Of a stretch of 64,000 bases of DNA, positions 45,944 through 57,530 are shown piece by piece. The first letter of the stretch is position 1. Every line of letters starts with the position of its first letter. The translations under genes and the position numbers were made by a program. The stretch lies in assembly GCA_012976225.1 (NCBI GenBank), contig JAAVVG010000005.1, forward strand, positions 248,001 through 312,000, in the 5' to 3' direction. Below the pieces are notes generated by a model. It did not search any database. It was given only the letters and a program-made list of their open reading frames with translations, and had not been told where the DNA came from. This DNA is from Golubevia sp. BC0850. Taxonomy: Eukaryota > Basidiomycota > Exobasidiomycetes > Golubeviales > Golubeviaceae.

Positions 45944-47741
45944 AGTCCCATTTTTGGTTTGATGCTGGGAAAGAAAGGGAACTTCGCATTGATGTTGGAG
46001 CATCTTGCGGATGATAGGTTGGACTTGGACATTCTCCTAAACAAATTCCTCTCTCCTCTTGTTCCTCCCAAAAGAGATCCTCTCATCGACCCAGCTTTCG
46101 CTGACCACTCTTTTCCAAAAGGCCCCACAACGCCGTCTACCTGATTGTGAGTGTTCGGTCTTGTCGGTGGAATGTATGCCATCTTTCTCCTTTTGAGGAT
46201 GATTCGACACATGATCAATTATACAGTTCTGCTTCTGAAGGGTTCGCCCCCTGGTGCGGAAAGTTCATACCAAGCTTACCTAATATGACTCATCATAGAG
46301 AAAGATGGTTGCACATGCATACAAAAAGAGAGAGAGGACGAATCTTTGATGGATGATGACGGGAGACTGACCGTCCATCCTCCTCTTTATCTACTCTCTT
46401 CTCAGGAATCAATTCTTTTTGTAACAAATCTCCTTGTTTGACCAGGTGAGTTCCACTGTGATCCTCGTCATCTCCCGCCTTCCGTCAATGATTACAATTA
46501 GTTATCATCCATTCCATGAGACTGTTTTGGTCGAGCGCGAGTCAACATTCTCTTCGGAGCGTGCTGTCTCACCTTACACCATTTCGATCTTTCTCCTGTA
46601 GCCTTTATCTCTTCTTCTTCTTCTATTTTCTTTTCGTCACGATGTTTACTTCCTGCTGTCCTTGGCTCAATACGTCGCACTCGCTTTAGAAGACCCGACT
46701 AACTAAGCTGACAAGCGGTGAAAAGGTCTTTGTTTGAAGGGGAGTGGGATTGGAAAGGTCTATTGGGACATGCGGGTGTAGAGAAGAGGCGGAGACTTGA
46801 AGATGGAAGAGAAGAGAGAGATTTAGGTGGAGAGGGATCGAGATGAGAAAGGCAGCTTGATCGGAATCCTGTGAATTTAAAATCTTCTCTATGAACCTTC
46901 TTCCTCAACTCTTCTTTCTCCTTTGATCGTGCAACTCTTGGTTTGATCATGACGACTGACCTCTTCGCCTCTCTTCTCAATCTTACGTCGTCGTCACTCA
47001 GGCTCCTCGCCGATGCAAAGGGTTCAAACCTTCACTCCTAAATCACAGCCCGTTCAATTCTTTGCTCCTCTAGATTCTTGTCTAAGGTGAGTGACCAGCT
47101 GTATTCCTCATCGCGGTCTTCTCTCTCGCTCTCTCTGCTTCTGGCGAAGATAGATCACAACCATATTTTTTTCAAGCACTTCGGTAAACTCTGCGTGTGC
47201 AGAAACGTGAACCAAGCTTAAACATGCATCACCAACTGAGCCATTCAATGCATCGTCATTCATGTTGCTTAGGAAGGGGAGAGAGAAAGGAGAGGACGAT
47301 GAGACGATTGAACCATCTCGACTTTTATGCAAACGACTAACTCTCAACCTACCACTGTTCTCCTCTCCTACTCCGGATCTTCTTTTCTGTTTCCAAGTCT
47401 CGTCCTCAAATGTACTTCATATCTCATACCCCTTCTGTAATTTACTCATGCACCTCGAAACAAGTTCTTCTCATCCAGCTCCTTTCTGTTCTGTTCTGTT
47501 CTTCGGCCAATCCGTAAGAGCTTGGAGTTGTGAAATGTGATGTGAAGGTCACAAGAGTTGTTGAGTTTCGGAACAGAGCCCGATTGAATTGGAGCTCAGT
47601 TAGGAACGGCTATAGAAGAACCAACGCATGGAAGCGATGGAACCCAAAAGACTATAAAAGGAATCTCTTCCTTTCCTCCTTCCCTTTCTTCCTCTCTTCA
47701 ATCCAACCTTCTTTATCCTCTCTATCCTTCTCCTCAACAGC
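45944..47741. other. 1.8-kb region without a firm gene
   Basis: May hold the last EMI1 exon (candidate from about 46227 to 46356). A short plus-strand start at 47014 (MQRVQTFTPKSQPVQFFAPL) ends in a gtgagtg donor at 47090 but has no convincing next exon. A minus-strand frame at 46980-46699 (MRREAKRSVVMIKPRVARS) is open but unrecognised. CT-rich leader sequence precedes the next gene. Confidence 0.45.
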
Positions 47742-50068
47742 ATGTCCCGCACGGAAGGTTCTCCATCTCGCCCAGCCAAGGCCTCCAAGTCAAAAGCAGA
47801 GGAAGATCGAAGACCAGATTTCGTATCTCAATACCTAGCTCTCCTAGCTCAGTATCACAAGAAGAGTTCAGAGTCAAACGATGAGCAATATCATATTGAA
47901 ATCTCGACTGATATTCACAGAGTATATCTACCAACTCAAACAGTCATGGCAAGAATCGGATTGTCGAAGAAGGCATTACAAGGAGATGACGGCTTCGAAG
48001 AGGTAGCAGTCGAGTTCAAAGGTGAGAATCTGAGTCGATAAAAGGACTATCATACATGATCTGACAATCAAATCCAAGAGCAGATGCAAGAGAAGTAGAC
48101 CGGCCCTCTTCGTTTCCTCTTCTGTTTCGTTCTCGACTTGTGTGGCTCACCCTCCGTACTCCCCCTTCCCCAGGCGAAATCCATGCTTACGGAAAATCGT
48201 GCGTACTGAAGAACTCTTCCTTCCTTGCCCTTCTTGACAACCTGATATTGAGCCCTCCCTCTCTTCTCTGTCTCCTCTCTCTTCTCTTTCTCCTCCCTTC
48301 CCTCTTACAGTTTCGATGGAACAGCAGGATGGAGTTTTCAAACTGATACACTTTTCAATCACAAGGTGATACTGCACAGCTCTGATTCCAACGCTGCATC
48401 TCAGTCTCAGGGCAACCAAGACACAATCTCAGCAAAGGAGGCTCCCAGAGCTGCTGATTCCAATTCAGATTCGGATCTTGTTGAATGGCAAGTCAAAAGC
48501 TATATCCCATCTAGCGTGGATATCCAAACTCCAAATGGTGTGAAGAGCTTGGCCGTGCCAACTACTTTCAAGGACAAGTTCCAGAGTCCTTCCAACTTTG
48601 TCGTATACTTGTGGAAAGTGACTGGAGTCAAGAAGGGGAAGTTCAATCGGAGCGTTAGGTGAGATCAGGCTCTATCAATTGGTCTTGAAATTACGCTAAG
48701 GTGCTGTTCTTGTAGACTCACTGCTGCTCCCCTCTCTCTTCTTTTGATCAGAAAATGGCTCCCCATTCTCATGCCTTCGTTCGCCCAAGGACCTCCACCG
48801 GATCTATCCATCGCAGCTCCACCTTCTTACAACGAAGGTTCTCGATCTTCTGTATTGAATCTTCCATCCAACTGGATTTCGAAGACAATCAAGCACAAGG
48901 TTAGAAAGGGTGGGTTGCTATTCGAAAAGCAAGTCATCAACTTCACTTTCTCTTCTCCTGAGCCAAAGAATGTCACGAGCTCTCCTTTGCCATTCATCTT
49001 AAAGGTAGAGGTCACTTGCAAAGACAAGACCGAATTTGAGAAGGGAGGGAACGTCAGGCTCCCAAAGCTGCCTCTAGAAGGAATGGAGGTATCGGGTGAG
49101 GAGGAGTGGATTCCGACTTTCGATTTGAGAAGGGTCGATGACTCACAAGCTACGCAGACTTCTGCTGGATTCGTGAGTGTGAAGCGCAGGTGAAGAGACG
49201 CCTGTTGGAGTAGCCAGCTTGCGAGTTGCGACTGACGCTTGAACCTCTTTACCGCTTTGACAGAACGCCAGTGAGCAAACCACTAGCATCTTGAAGTGCA
49301 ACATCGAATGGAACTCTTCCCATCTTTCAGCAGAGAGAAAAGCCTCTCTTCCAAGCCGAGCTCAAGAGAATTCCAACTCCTCAGCAACTTCAGACTCAAA
49401 CATGTCGCAATCCACAGTCAACGTCGCAACTCAAAACGGGAATCTGTCCGAGCGACTGGAGAAATTCAATCTGGGTCAAGCTTGGAGTGAACCAGCTTTG
49501 GTACAAAAACAAAGTGGGGATGAACCTGAAGAAGGCAAAGGGAAGGGAAAGCTGTTTGGAATCGGAAAGTCGACGCCACAGGAGAGATGGCAAAGGACTG
49601 CAATCTGTTCTGGAAGAATCAGCGCAAACGTGGTTCCAACTCTTGGAACTCCTAATTTGAGAACTAAGTATGTTCTCTCGGTCTACTGGGGGGTCCCTTC
49701 TCTAGCAGCCGCGATTCAAGAAGACCTCTGCGAGGTGAGTACGCAGCAACTTCTCCATCCCTTCATCGCCTCAATGCTGATCTCGCTTCTCTTCGGCTAA
49801 AAATCTTCTCTTCTCTCAGTGGTCTCCATCTTCTGGAATTTCTGCTTCCATGCTCAACACTCTAACCACTCAAGACCTCACGAGACGAATTGCAGGTCCA
49901 AATCTACATCTACTTCTGAGCGCCGGGAAGGACGGAATCAGTGGCAGAGAAGTCGGAAGAAACTCGAATCCTACTATGGGCGGCATGAACTACAGTGAAA
50001 GTGAATTTGGAATGTCGAGATCCTCAGTTGGAACTTATGCGGTAGAAGAGGAGAAGGGAGGTCATTGA
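47742..50068 (+). CDS. Arrestin-like domain protein
   Basis: Six exons (47742-48021, 48174-48198, 48311-48658, 48752-49172, 49264-49734, 49820-50068) join in phase to 597 residues. The N-terminal part looks like an arrestin beta-sandwich: IHRVYLPTQTVMARIGLSKK, VEFKGEIHAYGKSFDG, GWSFQTDTLFNHKVIL, and QSPSNFVVYLWKVTGVKK. A second beta-rich domain has LLFEKQVINFTFSSPEPKNV and LPFILKVEVTCKD, and the end has RTKYVLSVYWGVPSLA. Fungal alpha-arrestins are adaptors for Rsp5-type ubiquitin ligases on membrane transporters. No PPxY motif is obvious: PPSY occurs (AAPPSYNEG), which is a possible WW-binding site. Family assignment rests on fold-like patterns and is moderate. Exon 2 is 25 nt. Confidence 0.6.
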
Positions 50069-50519
50069 TCAAGCTCCCGTGGCGTGGACGGGGAAGAAGG
50101 GTCTTATGGGTTCGTCAGCTTCCTCTTTGTTTGTTTATTGGTGTTCTTGTTACCTCAGTTAGTGATGAAATCTTCCGTCTTCGATCTCACTGTGCTCGAC
50201 GTTCGACAATTCAAGTTGCCTTTGGCGCTAGAGCTCATGCTGGGCGCATGAATGGCAGAGGCAACCTTATCTTCTTCCTCCTCTTCAATCGTCGAATTGT
50301 CTTACTTCGTATTATAGCTGTGCTATTCCCTTAACTTCAAGACAGCACACCTACTTTACTATCAGGAAAGAAGTAGCAATTTTGCTCTATCACTCAGAGG
50401 TATTGAGCCCATTCCCTTCAATTCAATAAGACCACCCACCCCTCTTCCGCTGTCCTTCTTCCTCCTACTCTTCCGCTTCAACATCATTCAAGCCATACCC
50501 ATCCAGTCTTTAAGGCTTC
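50069..50519. other. Intergenic, promoter of the DUF1765 gene
   Basis: About 450 bp between two plus-strand genes. CT-rich before the ATG at 50520; no supportable gene. Confidence 0.55.
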
Positions 50520-53500
50520 ATGTCGAGGCCATCCTCGTCTTCGTCTTCAAGACCAACTGATTCTTATTCAGCTGGTGGAACTGCTTATGGTGCTCTCAGA
50601 TCCGATCTACCCTCAACGAATCACTCCTCCTCTTCTTCCTCAAATCAAGGTGACAATCGTTCAATCAGATCAATCAGAGCAGGTCTAATTGGTACTAGCG
50701 CCAATTCTACCTCCTTCGATGGATTCCAAACCAATGGTACAGGTGCAGCAAGCAACTCTAATAATAGTACTGCTACCTCTCCAACTTCTTCCTCCAATCC
50801 CAACTCGATCGCCAATCCTAGCTCAACTTCCAGCTCGTCGAGAGACTTTCTCATTCCGATAGGCGCAACTGGTGCAAGACAGAAGCTGAGTATCGTAAAC
50901 GCTGGCTCTCAGAGGAGGAGACCGCCAACTGCAGATCAGATCAGGAAGACTTCCTCAGGTTGGAATGCTAGCAGTAGTGGGAGCAACAGCGTGGGTGGAA
51001 TCTTAGCAGGTGGATCACTGCATAGACAGCAACAAGAGCAGAAGGAGGCTGCTTCGAATCTGAGCGGGAGCTATAGCGCTTCTACTCCCTCGACTCCAGT
51101 CAATCCAAATCCACCCCGCTCTCCCTTAGGTAGCAACCACCCAGCTGCTAGCGTGCCCGCTCTATCAGGATTCGGTTCCGGAACTTCTGTCGGCTCCTCC
51201 AATTCTCCTTCAACCAGTCGGTCTAATCGGAACGAATATTCAACCTCCCAGTCTAGGGATCACCCTTCCCGAGAAGATGCTTCCACAAGGAGCTTTTCTG
51301 GGCCAGTGGGCAAAAAAGGTGGATCTGCTTTCTCTTCAAGGTCTCAAGAAGCCCGGACGACAGAAGTCAACGCTCCCGATCCGAGGTTTGCGCCACCAGC
51401 ATCCTCTGTTCCTTCTAAAGCTGCGACCCAGGAGGAGGAAGCAAGTCGAAGAGAGAACAACAGGCCGTACAGTCTCAACATCGGATCCAACAGAAGCTTG
51501 TCCTCGAGTAGTGGTCTGACTACTTCTACTACCACCAATGGAAACTCAACTTCTGGAACCAGTCCAAGGTGGTCTTCCTCCGCCTTCGAATCAGCCACTC
51601 GGTCATCTTCGAACGTTTCTACCTCTGCTGCCCTGAAGAAGTCCAACCGACCGAGCACGAGTCCGTATGGAAACTCTGAAGGTGCAGCCTCTTCTTCCTC
51701 TCTGATCAAGCTTCAGCGACCTCCCAGCAGGAAAGCCAGCATGGAATCGCTGAGAGGTCTCACCAGGTTCGGTTCAAGGTCGTCTAGAAGGAAGAACAGT
51801 CTGACAAACGGGAGCGATTCAGAGAGCGAGAACATCCAGGGTCATCCTCCATCTTCATCGAGAACTACCCCGACACAAGAGAAGTCCAATCCTCTTTGGG
51901 GCACTTTCAAAAAAGAGAACTCCTCCACTGGAAGTCTGATCAAACCTGGTCCCAAGTCGTGGACTTCTGAGTTCTCTCCTTCCAGGAATGGAACTAACGG
52001 AAAGGGCGAATCAAGTACTAGTTCAAGTTTGAACAATTCTCCCTCACCTTCGCACAACTTGCAAGGATCTACCGGAGGAGCTCCCTACACCGATCCCATT
52101 CATCAGGATTCCAGATTCCCCAACCCTCAATTCCCTCCGATGGACAGGACTACGAGCGACAATCAAGCCACTTCGAAATCAGCTTCTGGAAGTAGACCTG
52201 GCTCCTCTTCTGGTGCTAGAGCTGCTGCAGGTCTGCGAGCTACTAAAGCAGGATTCAAGAACATCTTCGGAAAGAGAGACTCCAACACGAAGACTCCACC
52301 TCCTCAAGCAGCGATCGAATCCTACACTCATGGAATCCCTATCTTTACCAACAAGCAATCCGATCGACAAGGATCAAATCTTGGTCCTACAAGCAGGGAT
52401 CAAAACAGTGTCATCGCTGGAAACTCGGATTTCGGACATGGTCAGAGCTATCAGAGTCAGAATGGAACCTTCGGAAGTCAAGGATCTGGTCTCGGGCTTG
52501 GAGCCTCCTATTCTTCTAGTTCTAGCAGGGATCAAGCTAGAGACACGTCGTTCCCTCCTCATCAGTTCAGCGAGGAACGTAGAGAAAGCAAAGCGAGCGA
52601 GTCCAGTTATGCCTCGAGCGCTAGCTTCTCCTATCATGAAAGAGATAGTGTCCAAGGTCCTCCTCACTCTCACTTGTCTCCAGGGCGAGAAGGCGCAGGC
52701 GATGACGATGTCGCTCCCACCATCGATTTCGATCTTCCATCTCCTGGATTCTCCTTCAGCTCTCCCTTGGGCGGAAAAGAGCTCCAACTAGAGAGCGACC
52801 CTTCGACCTCCTCTTCCTCGTCTTCACCTTCCAAATCTAGAGGTGGCTCAGCTGGTCCATCCGGGGATCGATCAGAAGCGGGCAAAGCGACGGAACAAGA
52901 GGGCGAGAAATCCGAGGATTCCCCTTACACCAAGACTCTCCTGCTGGACCCGGATATGAGTGCATTCTCTCGCTTCTATGGCGGTGTCACATCTCTAGAT
53001 GATGCTTCTTCAAAGGGACAAGGAGAGGATGAGATCAAGAGCCTGTTGAAGAAAAAGCTTCAAGACGAACAAGCAGAGAAGGAGGCAAGAATGAGAGATG
53101 CTTCAACTGCAATCAATCAGAGAGACAGCATGGATTCTGCTGAACTTGGTCGACTAAGGGAGAATCACGAGAGCTGGACTGCTCTCCTCGCTTCAGAAGG
53201 GGATACAACTGCTCAATCCTCTGTCTCGAGGGCTGAGAAGTCTCTCCCTCCAACTCCTTCTACAGCTTCTCCTGTTACCCAAGTAGCAGGTGGAAAAGGG
53301 ATCTCTGAGTCGATTGCCCGTAGCACTAGTGCTCTTGGATTGGAAGCTGGTCCGATTCTCAGTCCCTCTGCTTCGAGCTTTCGTGGCTCTGTCAGAAGTG
53401 AAGACATGTCGAATGGCAGTGCGTTGGGTCACAGGAGCTCAGCTGGAGAGGCTGAACGTTTGGACGACTCGTCCTCGTCTTCTCACTTCTCTTCAAACAC

Positions 53501-56500
53501 TTCCAATCCAGATGGAACCAGGCTGAGCGACTTTTCTGGAGTCGGATCTCGCGATGGAACCCCTCAACCTCAGAACAACCCCGACAGTGTCTCGACTCCC
53601 CCTTCTACTTCTGGTGCCAGTCTGAGCAGAGAACTCAGAACTCCAACTCCGGAATCCAAAGGTTCTATGGAAAGTTCAAGGCCTTCAATTCCCGTCAAGT
53701 CTAAAGACAGACCTGCGCCGCTCCAGCCGGATCCCGCTACTCTTGCAAGACTAGAGAATGGAACTCCTTTACCTCCAACGGCCTCTCCAATCCCTCCTCT
53801 CTTCCAACTTCCAGATTCTGGCTTTGAGAACCGCCAAGAACCCAACGACACCTCTGCTCCGAATCCAATCGCTGCTTCTCCGACCTCGGCAGCCATCAAG
53901 AGGATCGACCTACCTGGTGGAGTCGACCCAGCTACCTATGTTCCACTTGGAGCTCTCAGTCGTACTCGAAAGGGAGTTGCTCTATCCAGTCCTGGCCAGA
54001 GTCAGAAGGCTCTCTCTGGAAGGGACCGGTCCTCGTCTGTCGCCAGTCAGAAATCTGCTCGTGGACTGGCTTCTCCTAGGATCCAAAGTCGCTTTTCAAT
54101 TGCTAGCACTGATACTTCGAGAGCAGGTACTCCTGCCAACACGGAAGGTTGGGAGGATCCATCAAGCCCTTCAGCTCGCAGTCTCTCTTTGGACGAGGAA
54201 GCCGATCCTGCTAGTTCTTCCGCCAACGATGGTCAAATGCTGCCTGCCAGTGCCTGGGTGGAAGTCGAAGGAGCTCTGAGAAGATTCAAAGACTCTGCTC
54301 CGGGAGTTGACAAGGGATCTCTACTGAGATCAGTCGTCTTACCCTTCCTCGCCTTGGAAGCAGAGACTCCCAACGTAGAAGTTTCTGGTTCAGGGATTTT
54401 CAAATCCTCCAAATCCAGAAGAAATCTCTTCTTCGATTGGATTCGTAACCTCCTGCTAGAACTTCAGCACGTTCAGACTTCAGCAGACAGAGGAGCTATA
54501 CTGGAGAGCATCGCTTGCATCATCGAAAGTAGGAATTTCTCGAACAAGATCTTGAAAGGAGATGGGGAGGACCTGGCGAAATTCAACAGCGTCTTTGGTC
54601 ACATCCTGAGCTACGCCATTGGTGAGCTGAACAAGAAAGGAGTCTATCAAAACACTTTGATCTTCTCTGGTAGATTGCTAGGTGAGTAAAACCTTGGGAG
54701 AGAGGGCCTCTTTGACGAGCGAGCATCTTGAAACATTTCTGATCTTCAGCTCTTCGTTTTCTTTTCTCATCTTCAGCGGTAGCTTTCTTCCGAGTCGAGG
54801 GAGTAGCAAGCAAGCTCCTTCGAGCCCTTCCAGTCAATCGCTTCGCCTTGGAAAGAGTCGCCAACGAGGCAGCTTGGGACACAAAGCAGCCAACGGACTT
54901 CGACTCCTATCGATCCAGGTTTCCCTCTTCTCTTCAAGACTTCTGCTTTCAGGATGCAAGAACCTATCTGCAGTTGCTAGATTCTCAGACTCTATCACCA
55001 GATGGGGTCGAATCGGACGACGATCGATATCTGGTCCGTCAAGACTCGATCGAGGTAGAGATGACTGGAAATTGGCTGAGGAGGTGGCAGTCAGATGATT
55101 CTGAGTTGTTCTTCAGCTTCTGCAGAAGTTACCACAGGCAGTTGGCTGCTCTTCTGGCCAGTGAGATCAGACTCAAGAAGGTCTCGAGGCTCTTCTTCGG
55201 AGGGCCTGGTTACGCTCACCTCGCTACCTGCATTCATCAAAAGTGTCTTTCTCTGGTGCACCGAGATATCCTCTCTGTCACTACTCTCTCTTCTCAGAAG
55301 AACTTGTGAGTGAAAACTGGGCCAACTTTTAACTTGGTCATCGAATGGCAAGTGAAATGAAAGCTGACCAAATGACTTCTCTGCCTCTCTTGATACTTCT
55401 TTCTGTCCTCTTCAGCAACCCTGGTGAAACAGCAAACGTTCTGTCTGGAAGTACAGCAGGTAAACCTCGACATCTAGAAGCCGCCAATCGAAGATGTACT
55501 GCGATCGTCGTGGACATCGTTCGAGCTCCAAACGTCGGCAATCACATCTTCGGAGTCATGTTGGGAGTCTACGTCAAGTGTCTTGTCAAGAGAACCTCTC
55601 TGTATGACGTTCAAGGAGTGTTCTGCCTGTTGGATTGGATGGATGGAGTGTTGTCTCACATGGAATCCGCCGAACTCAACGTCGAGAAGTTGATAGACAT
55701 CGATTTTGTTATCACATCGATTTCTCTACTTCTCGAGAACGCGGATCACGCTCTGGCTCTGATGCGAACCATAGCTGTGAGTATTAAGACGGCTTAATAA
55801 GTTCATTTGAAGCTCTGCTGTTGTGTCTGTCATCTCATTTTCTCTCCCTTGCCCTGTCTTCTCTCCCCCAACAGTTCTGCTACACCAATTTCGCAGTCCT
55901 CGTTAGCACGAAGGCCAATCGAACTAGGTTTTGCGAAGAGATCCTTCTCAAACCCGCTATCTTCCAGAAGCTCTTCCTTTCCTGGTCTTTCACTATTCGA
56001 GCTTACTTCCTACATCTGCTGGTCTTCCGCTTAGCTCGAGTCAACGACTTCCCTCATCCCAAGGACGATCCGAATGGAAAGACGGCCGTCAGTGTTGCTA
56101 GAGTCTTTGGACAGAGGCTTGATGAGATACGAAAGCGTCACGACGAGCTCTCTCCTTCTCCAGCTTCCACAGATGATGGCTCGGAAGAAGTTCCAGACGA
56201 CTTCGCCAGGTTCAAACGTAGACCTCAATCCTTCGTCAGCACCATCAAACACACTCCTTCCGTCCATCGAACCGAATCTGCTTCTGTCACCAAGGCGGAA
56301 AGAGTTCTAGGAATCGGAATGCCAGATCCAGTGTTATCTCCCAAAGGAGAGCAGAAGGTTCAATCTCGTGCTGCCAAGTGGTTGAGAGCGTTGGGTGGCA
56401 AAGGCTCGAAAGGCAAGCCTAACGGAGGAACAACTGGGGTTGCTTCTGGCTCCTTCTCTAGTCTCGACAGCCCTCTCATCACCAACGAACCTCGTCGTCG

Positions 56501-57252
56501 TAAGATGACGGCTCTCGATGAGTTGGATTTGGACGACCTGGACTCAGACTCGGACGGGAGCGACGAAGGGAATTCTAGCCTCCAATCATCAAACAGACTC
56601 GACTCTTCCGAACCTAGGTCGGACGCCAGTGATTCTTCTGAGCCGCCCAGAGCACTTCAAGATGGAGCCGAACGCGCTGTAGATCCAGCAGAAACCAACC
56701 ACGGAGACAACATAGCGATGGACGCCTCCTTCGATTTACAATCACCTACCTCTCCTTTCCCTCCAACTGCACCTGGTACGACTGCTGGACGATCAAGCGC
56801 AGCCTCTCCTCGAGTCTCTCGAGCTTTCTCCAAGAGGTCTTCCATCTTGCCAGGCCCTGCCTTTGACTTGGTTGGAGACGATGAGACCCCTGTCCCGACC
56901 ATCCCTGCTCATCTTCGCAATGGCTACGACAAAGCTCTGCACATCTATGCCGTTCAGAGTCTGCGGGAATACGAACAGACCGTCCAGGTGAGTAAAACGT
57001 ATCAAAAGCCCACTTTTCTCCAGACACATTTCTCATTCTCCTCCTTTCATCTCTCCAGGAACACGATGAGTTCTTCCAATCTCAAGCCAATCCAGATGTT
57101 CCAGCAGTTCCAAGACTGGGCGTTCACTGGCCTCAAGTGAGTCCGAAGTATGAACGCTCTCTTCTTTCTTGGGTTTCTACCGAATCCATCGCTGACCCTC
57201 ATTCCCTCTCCCTCTTCTCTCCTTACTACCTTCGCAGATGTGGTCCGAATAA
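50520..57252 (+). CDS. Large DUF1765-family protein (2085 residues)
   Basis: Six exons (50520-54681, 54777-55305, 55416-55776, 55875-56987, 57059-57136, 57238-57252) join in phase. The first 1230 residues are Ser/Pro/Asn-rich and disordered, with basic patches such as KLQRPPSRKASMES. A helical domain follows: LRRFKDSAPGVDKGSLLRS, VVLPFLALEAETP, FFDWIRNLLLELQHV, ending in the block KPAIFQKLFLSWSFTIRAYF with LHLLVFRLARV, which matches DUF1765 (UPF0592) proteins of fungi. A second acidic disordered region and RNGYDKALHIYAVQSLREYE close the protein; the last coding exon is 15 nt (MWSE). The function of the family is not known to me beyond a membrane or cortex link in yeasts. The long low-complexity N-terminus gives many spurious antisense frames. 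Confidence 0.75.
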
Positions 57253-57530
57253 AATTCTCATCCAGCCGACCCACAACCAACCCTTTTCATTTCCCTGCAC
57301 TACCTATTTCCTCAATCTACTCCTTCGCTCGACCTCTCTTCCTTTCGATTTCTCAACTCATTCTACTCGCCTCGCATATCACATTATTCTTTTCAGCGTC
57401 TCTCGCCTATTTTGCTTGTACATCTTCTCAGCTCGATTCAATTTAATCGGTTTGATTATTAAAAGATGTCACAAATTTCCAGAGTGTCAAATCGGGAGGA
57501 ACATCAACAAATTAAATGAGATTTGTGTTC

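Noticed and set aside
45862-46218. 118-codon antisense frame over the EMI1 end
   Set aside because: Overlaps the well-supported EMI1 exon and has no recognisable feature.
50645-54279. Several frames of 60-190 codons overlapping the DUF1765 gene
   Set aside because: Shadows of a Ser-rich coding exon with few stops in any frame.
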